In this document: positions 1 to 12,732 of the stretch, one piece after another
Layout: each line of letters opens with the position of its first letter
How positions within the stretch are numbered: the first letter of the stretch is position 1
From: Cacajao melanocephalus
Lineage: Eukaryota > Chordata > Mammalia > Primates > Pitheciidae
Direction: 5' to 3'
NCBI GenBank assembly: GCA_963573385.1
Contig: CAUYLG010048087.1
Coordinates: forward strand, 118,556 to 182,555
Length of the DNA: 64,000 nucleotides
Notes under the pieces: model-generated
Databases searched by the model: none
The model's input: only the letters and a program-made list of their open reading frames with translations
Told to the model about the DNA's origin: nothing
Program-made: the position numbers and the translations under genes

Positions 1-598
1 TTTTTACAGATTAAAAAATTGAGAACTTGAATGTTGAAGAGGTAATTTATGTTCCAAAAACTAATAATCAGAGGCGTTTGGGTTGAAGATCTGTTGGACT
101 CTAAAGTCTAAATTATTATTGTTTATATTATTCTTTTAAAAATTAAGATAAATATTTTATATTCATTATCATGATTACTTTTACAATATATTTTTCCCAC
201 CTGTCTAAAATTTTGTTGAGGTAAAGACATCATGTCTGTTTAATTTACTTCTGTATTAAAAGTATTATATTGTACCACCAATCATATTGTATATGATTTA
301 TGTCCATTGTAGATACTCAGTAAGATATATTGAATGAATCATCTTGCGCTTTGAAGATTGGGATTGTCACAACATTAATAGTGTTTTAGCCTTTCATCTC
401 AGACTTTTTAGGGGAGTTAGAGATAGGAAATGGGAATTTAGCCTGCTTGGAAGAAAGGTGGTGTTTCATAAAGTTTACAGCATCACTGGAAGTCAGTGAC
501 TCAATTGCCTTTGACCATTAGGTTTCAATAACAGCTAAGAAGAACTTAAGGAAAATCTGATTAGAAGAGTTATACACTGATCTCAAAAGGACTTCAAT
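1..598. other. AT-rich non-coding stretch, nothing recognised
   Basis: No convincing reading frame, RNA gene or repeat family is visible. The base composition is that of ordinary intronic or intergenic primate DNA. Confidence 0.4.
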
Positions 599-845
599 GG
601 CAGCATGGCATGGGGGTCAAGAGTATGGGCTCTGGGCCAGATTATCAGGGTTCCATTCCAAAGTATTCCACTTATTAGCTGGTGATTTTTCAGATGACTG
701 CTCTGTACCCAAATGATCTCATCTGAAAATTGGAGATAATGATTATACCTACCTCATAGGATTATCATTAAGATTAAATGAATTACTGATAAAGTACTTA
801 GAACAGTGCCTGATACACAGTATGTGTTATATAGTGTTTGTTACA
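599..845 (+). repeat. MIR element (sense)
   Basis: The stretch follows the tRNA-derived MIR consensus in order: a 'gtatgggctctgggccaga' block, a decayed 'cttattagctg' block, 'tacctacctcatagg', 'taagattaaatga', and 'agaacagtgcctgatacac'. It is diverged, as expected for an ancient mammalian SINE. The 3' end grades into the AT-rich flank. Confidence 0.8.
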
Positions 846-1894
846 AAAGTATTCATTCTAAAAAGTCATTTAAAATATAAACTAAATGCTTATAGATTAA
901 AAAAATATTATGCATCTGCTTGGAAACTAAAAGATATTATTTGATAAAAAGTTAAGATGTTCTCAGTCCTAGAATTATATAATAATGGTCACATCCTGGA
1001 ACCATAAAGTCACTCTTAAGGAAATATATATTAGAAAAAGAAGAAATAAAGAGCTAGGAATGAGTAACTAGTGCACAGACTGTGAAACCAGAGGATAATA
1101 TTCTATATCTGTAAATACACATAATATTCTTAATTTGATGATTGGCAAAAGAACGCAGCATTGACTCTCATATGTTTTCTCTTTCTCTTCTCTAGCACGT
1201 TCATTTCCCTGTTACTTTTATCCTTTTCATGTTGATCAATTGCTTACATTTTAAACTATAATCACTGTACTTGTGATTTATTTCTCTTACCTTATACTGG
1301 AAAAAAATATGCAAAAAAAGTGGCATTCAGAACTTACAGGCCATTTTTATATCAGGAATTCAAGGAAAATAAATATTTATGTGACTTTATTTCTAAGTGT
1401 TACGTTTGCTTATTTTGTCTTTTCCCTATTTTTCCTTTTCCCTATCTTTAGCATGACATTTTGAATTGTTATTGGAAAGACAATCAACCCAGAAATCAGG
1501 AAAGTTAGCCAGTGACACATTCCTTTATTATATGATGTAAAAGTTTTACTTCGCTCTTTTAACATTTTTCTTTTCCATAACAAGAAGTTTTACAGTTACA
1601 TTTCACAGATTTTACATCTGTGCATGTAACAGAAACATAAAATGTAGTTAGCATTTAGGCATTTGTATTTTATTTTACTAGGCAGGAATGTGGAGTGTGT
1701 TTGTGTGCTTGTGCATGCCAGTTGGAAGGAAGTGTGGTTGCCCAGTACTTCCTCAACTCATGACTGAAACTTTGTTCCAGTTCAAGAAGGAAATAAAGAG
1801 CACTTCAAAATATAATACTGAATACTTTATTCATCTGCTCTATGGAAATCGGGCCAGGAAGCAAATTAAAATTACAAGAATATCTAAAACAGAA
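846..1894. other. AT-rich non-coding stretch
   Basis: No gene or confidently named repeat is visible. Short open frames here (for example at 1,273 on the + strand) are hydrophobic, AT-driven and lack any family resemblance. Confidence 0.4.
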
Positions 1895-2434
1895 TTATTT
1901 TGCTTGCTGTCTATGTATTTGACCACCGCCTTTTATGATTTTAACCTTTCTAGACATTCTCTTTGGAGATGGTTTTCCCTGTGGGCCATAGGAGATCCCA
2001 CTAAAATCATTTACTAGATGTTGCGGATCTCTCCACAATCCCCATTGTGCTAAGTGGCGACTAATCTGGGAGCTGTCATGTTTGGAAAATACCATGATAC
2101 CATGAGTTAATTTCATACCTGTCATGAGAGCCTGCATGGGATCCCAGGGGACCAGTGGTATGTCACACACTACTGCAAGCATTCGTTAGTACCTTTCAAA
2201 GCAATGACCCATGGCCAAGAGATCTTGTTGTAACATATGGCAGCACCTGTCACCAGGTTTCATGACTAGCATAAAATTAACCTGTTTTTCTGTTTGATGT
2301 GCTGCTTTCTTTGCATTATCCATAAAAAGGATGAGGATAAATTGGAAGCAATTTACTGTCCCTTTCAAGAAGCATAATGGTGGATTTGGGATACTGGACA
2401 TAATGAATAGACAGTGTCCTTGTAGAAGTTCCAC
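1895..2434 (-). pseudogene. Unidentified coding-like relic (one in-frame stop)
   Basis: On the - strand a single frame runs for about 180 codons with only one stop, just below 2,189. The two halves (2,434 to 2,186 and 2,182 to 1,895) are in the same frame. The second half contains segments of normal protein-like composition such as YGPQGKPSPKRMSRK. The surroundings are AT-rich and full of stops, so this looks like a decayed processed gene or an endogenous retroelement fragment. I do not recognise the parent. Chance cannot be excluded. Confidence 0.3.
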
Positions 2435-3995
2435 TGCTATTCAATAAAGGTGGTGTTTTATGAATTTCTGAATGGCAGTCTGCAAATCTCACACAGGAAG
2501 CAATGTTTTAGTTTCTGAACTCTGTCAAACCTAGATGCAGAGTAATAAATGACATTTTGAACCAGATTGTGGAAGAAAAATCCAGGAAGCATGGGTTTTA
2601 GATGTGAGTTTGCCCTTGCCTTTCAAATGACTTCAAGCAACCTTGAGCTTCCTCTCACCTGTATTTCTCATGCTCAGATCTTGGTATTCTAATGGAGACA
2701 CACAAAAAAGGGACCCACAGAAGAACAATATTCAGAATGATGCTGAATATTCAGTATCTGTGAAAAATAGATTAATGGGATTTAGACTTTTAGTCTTAAA
2801 GCTGCAATTTAGCAGTTCCTTTCAAGGATAAAGACAGAGAAGAATATAGTCCACCATTTTTATATGGCTAATGGCTTTCTACCTCAGTGAAATAGTAAGT
2901 TTTTTTGATCAAATGATTTCTCGATAGAGAAAGTATCTGGTTCCTTGTATCACTTTTATTTTTATTTTTATTTTTTTGATCTTCTTATAGATCCTTTAGC
3001 ATAGACTTCTTAAGCTTCTTAAAGTGTTTATTTTAATGGTGGGGACACTGTTTTCTATAGCTAGTCTCTTTCCTTCTTTGTCTTAAGGTAAATGCTTCTT
3101 AGATTCTGTGAGTTTTAAAATTCATATACAGCAAAGAACAAAGATAAATTTAGTAGTCTTTTTCCTTTTTCTCACCACCAAGTCTAGGGAACAAATAGTG
3201 TTGTTCTTCTACAATTTGGACTGGTTGCTCTGAATTCTGGAGTAATCAATTTTTCCTGGCATTTCTTAAATGGTCTTTTTTATTCACTGAATCTCCTTTG
3301 AAAGTACAAACATTAGTCCTTGTTCTGTGGTTTTGGAAATTGATGGCTGCTGTTCTCAAAGGATAGTAGAGTTGGGATGATTGAAGGGAGTAGAGCAAAA
3401 AGCTGAACTGAAACAATGGAAGGAAGGGAAGATAGTACCAGAGACAATGACAGAAGTGGGTGGTGATTGTGAGGTAATCTGAAGTAGGGATTGGGGACTT
3501 AAAGGCTGCTTAGATTTGATTAATAGATGCTGTAAAACTGAAATGCTGAGCCAAGGGATAAAATTGCACTTGAGAAGTCACTTGAAAACGTGTTAATGCC
3601 TTCACTTGACAAGCATTTATTTTTTTCATCCTTGGTATAAAACCACTGTATGAAAATGTAGATCCTTTTTTCACATTGAGTATTTTTTAACTGCTGATTG
3701 TGGTTATGTTGGCCTAAAATCAGGTTTTTATTATCCAAAAAGAAAGCCAAAAAGAAAATAAAAAGAAATAAAAATAGGTGTGTAAAGGTATTTTGGAAGC
3801 ATGAATCTTCATGTAAAGTGTCATGTAGTATCTTTGCTAGGTCAGAATCAAAATAAAATTTAAAACTAAAATTTATATTTAAAATGTTCTTAATAGACTA
3901 TAGACATTTATTTTTTAATGCCAGCTACAGTGATGGGAATTTTGTACCTAAAAGAATGAGAGAATTTGCAAGGATTTTTCAGGAGACTGTGGCAC
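2435..3995. other. Non-coding stretch, nothing recognised
   Basis: AT-rich sequence with short homopolymer runs, for example T-rich at 2,955-2,978. I see no supported gene or RNA, and no repeat I can name. Confidence 0.4.
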
Positions 3996-4039
3996 TGTCA
4001 TGCATGGTATCTATACCATTTTCTAACAAAATATGTCAA
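3996..4039 (+). repeat. 44-bp direct repeat, copy 1
   Basis: This block recurs at 5,576-5,619 with 42 of 44 positions identical. The core is 'ccattttctaacaaaatatg'. The two copies flank a MER5A, an L1 fragment and an Alu. The origin is unclear. Confidence 0.75.
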
Positions 4040-4507
4040 GAAAATTGAAAATCAGTCTTGTTAATAGAAAATAATACAATCTGTGGTAAATTATTTTATT
4101 ACTGACAGCAAACTGAGAATCCACGAAATAATTTAGATAAGAATTAAAGTGCCGAAACAGTTTTGTTACTGGTAAATCTGAATTCAGAACTGCTTCTGGT
4201 AATTTTACTATGTCAAGCAGGCCCTGAGAAAACCTGAAACTGTTTAAAGGGAGATGTTCAAGAATGGTCACAAGATGCAGGACTCGCAAGCTTCCACCAT
4301 TACAAACTATCACCTTTACTACCACCAACTAAATATGTTTTTCTCTGAGAAGGACTCAGTGAAGGGTAAAGATGAAATAGGAAAATTTTGGTTGGCTGGG
4401 TGGGTGGTAAGTTTAATCACTACACTTCTTTAATGGGTAATAGAATGGAAGTAACTTTCCTCTCTGGTTTTAGAAGTCAACTAATAGTAAGTATCTTTTT
4501 CCAAATA

Positions 4508-4577
4508 CATAGACACATACAGGCACCAGACACACAGATACACAGACACAGACACACAGACACACATACAAACACAT
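4508..4577 (+). repeat. (CACAGA)-type simple repeat
   Basis: Imperfect alternation of ACAGAC, ACACAG and ATACAC units forms a purine/CA microsatellite. Reading frames through it on both strands are repeat artefacts. Confidence 0.85.
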
Positions 4578-4617
4578 ACTACAACTGTTTGCTATATGAT
4601 TCCTAATTATATTACAT

Positions 4618-4842
4618 TCTCTAACCCAGTAGTACCTAACTGGGGTAATTTTGTCTCCTAGGGGACATCTGGCAATATCTAGATACATTTTTTGCAAGTA
4701 ATGACTTCTACTGCTGACTTCTCATCAGTAGGGACCAGTGATTCCCCTAAACTCTCCTACAACACCCAGCGTATCTTCCCCACAATGAGGAATTATTCAG
4801 TTGGAAATTTCAAGGGCGTTCAGGTTGATAAGCCCTGTAATT
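4618..4842 (+). repeat. MER5A-type hAT-Charlie MITE (sense)
   Basis: Characteristic blocks occur in order: 'cctaactggggtaattttgt', 'aggggacatctggcaatatct', a decayed middle, 'ctcctacaacacccag', 'cccacaatgaggaattattc', and a terminal 'ttgataagccctg'. This matches the non-autonomous hAT element MER5A, about 15-20% diverged. Confidence 0.75.
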
Positions 4843-5154
4843 GCTTGAAGTAACTTAGTCTCCCTAGTAATTGCACAGTATGTAATAGTTATTCCTTCTT
4901 CCACTACTACTCCCTTGTACACATTTGCCTACAAGCTTGAGAATTTACATAACTCCAGGAGTACAATAGAAAGGGGCCTCACATCCAAGTGCTTGGGTAC
5001 TGTACGATCTTCTGGTTCGTTACTTGCCTTCAACGCTATGATCTACCATTGGTAAAGTTGTGATCAGGTTGGTTCTCCTGGACTACAAGAGCCCGGAAAT
5101 CTTCTCTTGTTGATGGTCCACCTCTGTCTTAAAGTCTATTTTGCCTAATGTTAA

Positions 5155-5544
<390 letters not shown>

Positions 5545-5575
5545 TGAATCTATAGTTTATCTATTTTAGATAGGA

Positions 5576-5619
5576 TGTCATGGATGGTAACTATACCATT
5601 TTCTAACAAAATATGTCAA
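5576..5619 (+). repeat. 44-bp direct repeat, copy 2
   Basis: Second copy of the block at 3,996-4,039, with two mismatches. It lies between the Alu and the continuation of the L1 fragment. Confidence 0.75.
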
Positions 5620-6367
5620 AGGAATTGACAGGATAATGACTAATATAATTACTGATAAGATAGAATTGACATCTGGCATTTTGCCATTTTTTTTCTATAT
5701 GTCTATGTCTTTATTTCTTTATTCCTTCATATCTACCTTCTTTTGTATTATATAAATATTTTCTGGCATGTCATTTTATTTCCTTGTTTCTTTTATTGTA
5801 TCTTTTAAACTTTTTGCTTAGTGGCTGTTCTAGGGAATACAATTAGCATTTTACTAAAATAATCTAGATGAGATGAAAGCTAACTTAATTTAATAGTATA
5901 CAGAAACTTTGTTCTAATATATGCCTGTTATTGCCTGTTATTTCCTTCCTCCTTGGCTGTTATTATCATACAAATTACACTTTTATGCAGTGTAAGCCCA
6001 TTAACAGGTATTAAATCATTGATTTATATAATCATCTTTTAATTGGATAATAGAAAAGAGTTACAAAAATATTTTAACATTATTTAATATTTTTTTGTAT
6101 TTTCCTTTACTAGTGTTTTTTATTTATTTGTATACATTCAGGTTGACATCTAGTGTTCTTTCATTTCAGCTTGAAGGATCCTTAACATTTTTTGCAGGGC
6201 AAAACTGCTAGCAAGAAATTATCTCAGTTTCTGTTTATCCAAAAATATCTTATTTTTATTTTTGTAATTTTCAAAGAATAGTTTGGCTATATATAGAATT
6301 CTTGGTTGACTGGTTGTAACTGGTTGACTGTCTTTTTCATTTAGCACATTGAATATGTCATCCAACT

Positions 6368-6472
6368 AAAAAATGTGAATGGCTTCATAAATTTACATAT
6401 CATCTTTGCACGAGGACCATAGTAACCTTCTCTGTATCATTTCGATTTTAGATGCGTTACCAAAGCAAGCAC
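6368..6472 (-). pseudogene. U6 snRNA pseudogene
   Basis: Read on the - strand, this is a full-length U6 copy. The 5' end 'gtgcttgctttggtaac' corresponds to the U6 5' stem. The decayed 'gatacagagaaggttac' corresponds to the conserved region around the ACAGA box. The 3' end 'gaagccattcacatttttt' corresponds to the U6 tail. About 20% of positions differ from functional U6, including a changed 'catggcc' block, and I see no U6 promoter elements (PSE, TATA at -30). It is a dead retro-copy made by the L1 machinery. Directly 3' of it, on the same strand, comes L1 sequence. Confidence 0.9.
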
Positions 6473-7334
6473 TCTGGATCCTTTCATACTGCAACAGAAA
6501 TGAGGAAGGCTTGGGGGAAGTTACTCTTTCTCTCTATATGAATCTTCCCTTTCCCACTTCTCATCTGTTTTCTGGACTATGCTATATAAAATGCAGCACC
6601 TCTCTATGAAAACAAAATACTTTTATTTTGTGTCCAGTGATCCAAGTAAAAGCCCTGCTTTGGGGGCATCTAGTAGTTTCTAACAGCTCCTGCTCAGATT
6701 GTTTCCTTGGATTCCAGTTTTCTGCCTCATCACATGCAGAACCATTCCATTCACATGGTTAATACATCTCTCACTTGACACAGGAATCCTCATTTATGGG
6801 AAAGAAACACAAACTTTTCATTTGAAGAAGATATTATTATGTTTGCTTCATGGGGTACATAACTAAAACCTGATGATCACCTTCTCCTCATAGCCATTCT
6901 CTTCCCAAATATTATTAGCATTTGATGAAAAAAATAGCCCGCAGTCTTCCCCTAATGTTTGCATGTGTCTTTTTATGTGATCCAACATTTTGCTATTAAA
7001 TAGAATGAATTCTATGGAGACATGATTAGATAATAGCAGGAGTATACATTTCCTGAGATTAGTAATCATGCATGGTTTATTTCAGTCCTACATAGAATGT
7101 TGTGACTACTATCTTTTTATTTAGGTACACATGTATCTATGAAGTACTCATTGATCCATCCTTTTATTCATTGGTCTAGCCAGCCAACCATTTATTCATC
7201 TGTTTGTCTGTTTGTCTCTAACATATCTTTTTCTTCACAGAATTCAACTTCATGTTAGCATATGATAGCTATCTAATAAATATATGTTAAATTAATTTCA
7301 TATGAGAGATACAGACTCTAGTGTAAAGTATTAG
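6473..7334. other. Non-coding stretch, nothing recognised
   Basis: Ordinary AT-rich sequence with short tetranucleotide runs near 7,195-7,215 ('tctgtttgtctgtttgtc'). No gene is supported. Confidence 0.4.
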
Positions 7335-7547
7335 CATTACTGAAATTTGGAGTTTGATCATTCATTTTGTGGGGAACTACCCTGTGGGTACAGATGTTGG
7401 ATGCTTAGCACCATCATCCCTGGCCTCTCAATACATACCAGTATTATTCTCCCAATTGTAACAACCAAAAATGTATTCAGATAAAATAAAACATCCATGG
7501 AGGAAAAATCCCTCTCCTCCACCCCAGTTGAGAACAATTGATATAAA
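7335..7547 (-). repeat. MER5A-type hAT-Charlie MITE (antisense)
   Basis: The reverse complement begins with 'ttgttctcaactggggtgga' and contains 'acatttttggttgttacaat', 'gaggccagggatgatg', 'ctaagcatccaacat' and 'ccccacaaaatgaatgat', the standard MER5A order. Confidence 0.8.
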
Positions 7548-7664
7548 GGCATTCTTTCCTTCTTTTCTCATAATATTTATGATTAAAATAAATATTTAAC
7601 AATGACTAAGAGTAGGGAATTTATTGGATAAATGAATGCATTTACATATATATTTTCCAGATAG

Positions 7665-7990
7665 TCACACTCTTGCTCACTGATTCATCCACTCTGTTAT
7701 TCGATAAACACTTATTGTGTACCAATTATGCACTAAGCACTTTGCCAGGCAGTGGGGATACATTAGTGAAATGTAAGTTTCTGCCCTGATGAGGCTTACA
7801 GACTTTTAGTGTGACTAGATAAAAGTGAACAAACAACTAAACAAAAGATATTATTGATAAGTATTTTGTTTACAAGAAAGTAGAAATTTATAAGGGAAAA
7901 AATGGGGGGCAGCATTAGAATAGTGGACAAGGAAGAACTTTCTGAGGTGACATTTAAGCTGAGAATTGAACAATAAGAAGAAAGCAATGC
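7665..7990 (-). repeat. L2-type ancient LINE remnant
   Basis: Forward reading: 'gataaacacttattgtgtac', 'gcactaagcactttgccagg', 'cagtggggatacattagtg', 'tctgccctgatgaggcttac', then a decayed tail with 'gaggtgacatttaagctgag'. These blocks are the reverse complement of an L2-like 3' region. It is strongly diverged. Confidence 0.6.
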
Positions 7991-8161
7991 AAAGATGTGA
8001 ATAATTTAGTCATTAATTTTTACTTATTTCTTATAGCATATGAGATTTATGCTAGGAATGCAAAGGGATGATCATTTGATGGCATATCAACTTGCTTCTC
8101 TACTCATATTTGTGAAAAACACCAGATTATTTGTGTGGAAACCATTTGGGAACTGTTCCAA

Positions 8162-8239
8162 ACCATGTGAGAAGTCTGACATTTTTAAATGAGGGTGCAT
8201 AGCCTGTGAGACATCTGACATTTTTAAATGAGGGTGCAT
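8162..8239 (+). repeat. 39-bp tandem duplication (two copies)
   Basis: A 26-bp perfect block, from 'tctgacatttttaaatgagg' to 'gtgcat', occurs at 8,175-8,200 and 8,214-8,239. The preceding 'gtgag-ag/aca' context is also shared. The period is 39 bp. Confidence 0.85.
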
Positions 8240-8881
8240 TGCTCTACCAATGTAAAGGCGTTGTTTTGTGGCAATGCCGTGAAAATTGGTAAGGCATTGA
8301 AAAGCAAAAATGAGACATGCAGACTTTAAAATATCCTGTGAAATAAAACTAGTGATTGTTCACTAGAAAAGACAAATAAGAGTTTTCATGCCATTATATG
8401 TCACTGGGGAGATGGTGGTGACCAGATAAAACTGTTCATAGGAAAATCCTGGCCTGATGTATTTAAAATAAAGCAGGTGAATCTTTATTCATCTTTCTCT
8501 TTTTTCTCCGACCTCACTAGATCTAACGACATTAATCAGACCTTAGGATAATTACATATAGCTGTGGTTTGAGTGCATTGATTCATTTATAATTCCATTG
8601 GTAGTAGATGATACAATTAAGTACAAAATTCTGCAGAATCTATTCTATTATTGTTTGACAAATCAAATAATGTATTCTGGACTTTTATTCTCATGGATAT
8701 TTCCCTTATAAATAGATGTCTAAAATAAACAATTTTGCATATGCTTGCCTTTTAAAAGTAGGTTTATCTACTGGAAATAAAAAGCTGTTTTAAGTATATT
8801 TTTATATTTAAACATGCCTTCACATGTTTTCAAGCATAATTGAAATAATTACAATACGTTTTGTTATCACCTTTCACCTTT

Positions 8882-9019
8882 TATGCTAGATGCTGGATCA
8901 AGTCAAAACTGGAACTGCAAGTCAAACATCTTGATGAAATACAGAATTCTGTAAAGGAAAGAGATGAATTGCAAAATAAGATCTTGTTTGAGGAAGACAT
9001 TATGATAGCTGGGTGACTT
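8882..9019 (+). other. Exon-like segment with coiled-coil coding potential
   Basis: A pyrimidine-rich tract ending 'ccttttatgctag' precedes a 43-codon open frame. The frame is rich in charged and leucine residues (for example KLELQVKHLDEIQNSVKERD) and ends in a TGA at about 9,017. The heptad-like pattern resembles a coiled coil. No start codon, partner exon or known gene can be assigned. It could be a chance frame or a lone fragment of a pseudogene. Confidence 0.25.
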
Positions 9020-9717
9020 GGGCATTTAAATGAAATCTGATGAAGTCCCTCCCACCAATTTCTCTACAAAATGCCAATGGCATTTAAAAGTAGTGTCATC
9101 AGAGAAGCCAATGTATATTTTTATACTGCAATTAAGTAATTGAGTACAAAATTCAGTACAGTCAGTGGGAATGTGATCAGATGAATAAAGGAAGGCAGAG
9201 AAGATAATCATTTCAATTCTTTGCTTAATTTTGCTTTCTACCCTAGTACTTAAAATTCACAGGCTCACAAGTCTCACTGGGCTCCAGAGGAGAAGCCTGA
9301 CTCCTCCACAGCTGTGTACTCTCAGGCGAATTATGTAGACTCTACCTCAGTTTACTCCATTTTAAAATTGAGATAGCAATTCTTGTCCTTTAGAATATTT
9401 GCGAAGATTGAATGAAATACTATACATAATATCCACATTACATAGCCTAATGCTCAGTGAATCATAACTTCATAATCATAGCAATGTTTATTTCTCCCAT
9501 AAGTGACCTAAAAACAACAATAATAATATTTTTCTCTTGCTTTCTATGGTCACGGCTAATTATGAAAAAAATGTGCCTGTATTGATGCTTAGGAAAGAAA
9601 AACGGTTGCAATGAGAGAGCAGTATTTTCAGACTTGTGATGACTTTTCTCAGTTTTCTGCATTTTGTTTCCATCTGGCAGTTTTTTTTTCTCCTCGCACT
9701 TTCATGATTGAGCATAA

Positions 9718-9930
9718 TTACAGTAATGAATTATAAATGAACATAATGTATAATGAACATAATTTATAAAGTTTATTACCCCCATTTTCATAATTCTGAT
9801 TCCAAGTTAGATATCCCCTTTCAAGATAGGCTCCATAGCCTACTGTGTAAGATGTATATGCCACCCCACTCCAGATAACAGCAGCTAGTTTGTCTCCTGC
9901 AAGGCACTTATCACAACTCTTAATGTTTTT
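9718..9930 (+). repeat. Old repeat remnant, L2-like at its right end
   Basis: The left part contains a local duplication ('aatgaacataat' units at 9,733-9,765). The right part, 'gcacttatcacaactcttaa', resembles an L2 block. It is interrupted at 9,931 by the LTR that follows. Confidence 0.35.
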
Positions 9931-10548
9931 TGTTATTGGCAAGCAGTCCTGATCCATGCCCCAAGAGTGGGTTCTTGGATCTCGCACAAGAAAGAATTTG
10001 GGGTGAGTCCATAGAGTAAACGCAAGTTTATTAAGAAAGTAAAGGAATGAAAGAGTGGCTACTCTATAGGCAGAGCAGCAGTATGGGCCACCCAGCTGCT
10101 CATACTTATTATTACTTATTGATTATATGCTAAACAAGGGGTGAATTATTCATGAGTTTTCCAAGAAGAGGGTAGGCAATTCCCAGAACTGAGGTTTCCT
10201 TCCCTTTTTAGACTATCTAGGGTAACTTTCTGACATGGCCATGGCATTCGTAAACTGTCATGGCACTGGTGAGAGTGTCTTTTAGCATACTAATTACTGT
10301 ATAATGAGAAGCGAGGACAACCAGAGGTCACTTTCATTGGCATTTTGGTTTTGGTGGTATTTGGCTGGCTTCTTTACTGTAACCTGTTTTATCAGCAAGG
10401 TCTTTATGATCTGTATCTTTGCCAACCTCCTATCTCATCCTGTGACTTAGAATACTCATCCTCCTGAGAATGCAGCCCAGTAGGTCTCAGCCTTATTTTA
10501 CCTACCCCTATTCAAGATGAAGTTGCTCTGGTTCAAATGCCTCTGACA
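9931..10548 (-). mobile_element. Solo LTR, ERV1 (gammaretrovirus-like) class
   Basis: The element runs TG...CA on the - strand, from a 'tgtcagaggcatttgaacca' 5' end at 10,548 to an end opposite 'tgttattggcaagc' at 9,931. Inside are blocks typical of primate ERV1 LTRs: 'caagatgg'-like motifs, 'gcatataatcaataagtaat', an AATAAA poly(A) signal at about 10,028-10,033, and a U5 containing 'tcttgtgcgagatccaagaa'. No internal viral genes or second LTR flank it, so it is a recombination-derived solo LTR. The exact family name needs a search. Confidence 0.8.
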
Positions 10549-10699
10549 GTTTCATTTCTACTTTTCACATACTTATCAATATATAACAAAAATATATAAA
10601 ATTTCATATATATCAATATATATTATATTTACCATCATTAAAATGTAAATTATAGTAAGTCAGTGAAGAAGTCTGTCTCTAGACACTCTCTCTCTAGAC

Positions 10700-10762
10700 A
10701 ATAGCTCTGTGCCAGGTACATACAGACACTCAATAGATACTGAATGTTGAAGAACGTTTCCT
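10700..10762 (+). repeat. MIR/L2 3'-end fragment
   Basis: 'agctctgtgccaggtacata' and 'cactcaatagatactgaatg' match the shared 3' core of MIR/L2 elements. Confidence 0.5.
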
Positions 10763-11463
<701 letters not shown>

Positions 11464-12687
11464 AGCTAGCTTTATTTTAGTTGGATTCTGATTAAAATAT
11501 GTTCTCTTCAGAATACAGGATGAAACAAAGCTAATTTAAGGTGACCAAGTTTATACACTAAGTACAATTAGTGCATTTTTCACCAGAAAGTTGGTCACTA
11601 CTTTAAGATTTACCTTCATTTTTTATTAGAAGGTATTGGTTAATCTAGAATCTCTTCTCTCTAACATCGGTTATCATATTAAACTTTTGAAAATTTTAGG
11701 TGCCAAACACATGTAGAATTTACATACATACATTTGTAATTTACATACATGCATATACAATGTACAATATATCCAGAAGGTAATTAGCAACTGGTTACAG
11801 TTTGCTGTTAATGAGGTCAAGGTTACAGATCTACTGATCCTTTGAGTCTGTCTTTTGGGCCTGTTCCATTGCCGCAGATTCTACCATGACCCCTGGGCTA
11901 CTGTTGTTTGTCACAGGAGGGGGCCATGTAGGATGATGTGACTGCTGCTCTGCAACCTCCTACCTCTACTGGTCAAGGATCTCAGCATTTTCCTGACTAA
12001 TGGCATGAGTGGGATGCTTTCCATCTTTGCATTCTCTATGTGTCAGGCTTTGCCACAGGGAATTGACTGTGAAGGGTTTTTAAATCAATGGAATGAGAAA
12101 CACCATCTTTATATAGTGAAGACAGCTTGTCGTAGTTTGAGACAAGCTTAATTGTGCAACTGAAAAGTATTTTAGATAATATTTTAAACCTTTATCTAAT
12201 TAGTGTTATTAGATGAAGACTTTATCATTTTTTTTATTATCTTTGGTTTTATAAGCTTCTTTTTTGTTTTTATCTCCCAATTTCTTTCTTCCAAATACCT
12301 CTAATCAACACTTTTTCCTTTAGAAAACAGGTCAAATGACAATGTGAAGGGTGATCAAGGAGAAAATGTATGAAGTAGAAGCCTAGAATTCAAGAGAAAT
12401 AAATAATATCTGGGCATCACTTACTTTGCTTTAATTTCTTAGTTTTACTCCTTTAATGTAACAACTGTTTTTTCGTTTAAAAGGGAGTTGTGAAACAAAC
12501 ATCTATATAAAATTTGGGGGATGAAAAATGCATTTGCAAAGTTAGATTCATTTGCTATTAAAGACATAAAAACTTGATATCATATTTAATTTTGTGCTCA
12601 AACTTACCGATAATACGTTACTTAATCCTTGAAATTATTTGCTTTATTCCCTATTGTGGATTAAGTTGAGTGATTTTATTCTGAAAT
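11464..12687. other. Non-coding stretch, no gene seen
   Basis: Mostly AT-rich. The interval 11,800-12,140 has a more balanced composition and may be an old repeat or single-copy sequence that I cannot name. Confidence 0.35.
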
Positions 12688-12732
12688 TAGTAGGTTAGCC
12701 CAAAAGTAATTGTGGTTTTTGCCATTAATAAT
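12688..12732 (+). repeat. MADE1 (mariner MITE) half-copy
   Basis: 'caaaagtaattgtggttttt' followed by 'gccatta' is one arm of the 80-bp palindromic MADE1 element. The second arm is missing or decayed. Confidence 0.75.

Noticed and set aside
4388..4697. Frames with His/Thr or Cys/Val repeats
   Set aside because: They are translations of the CACAGA microsatellite on both strands.
6368..6472. Functional U6 snRNA gene
   Set aside because: There are too many substitutions in conserved U6 positions and no upstream PSE/TATA arrangement.
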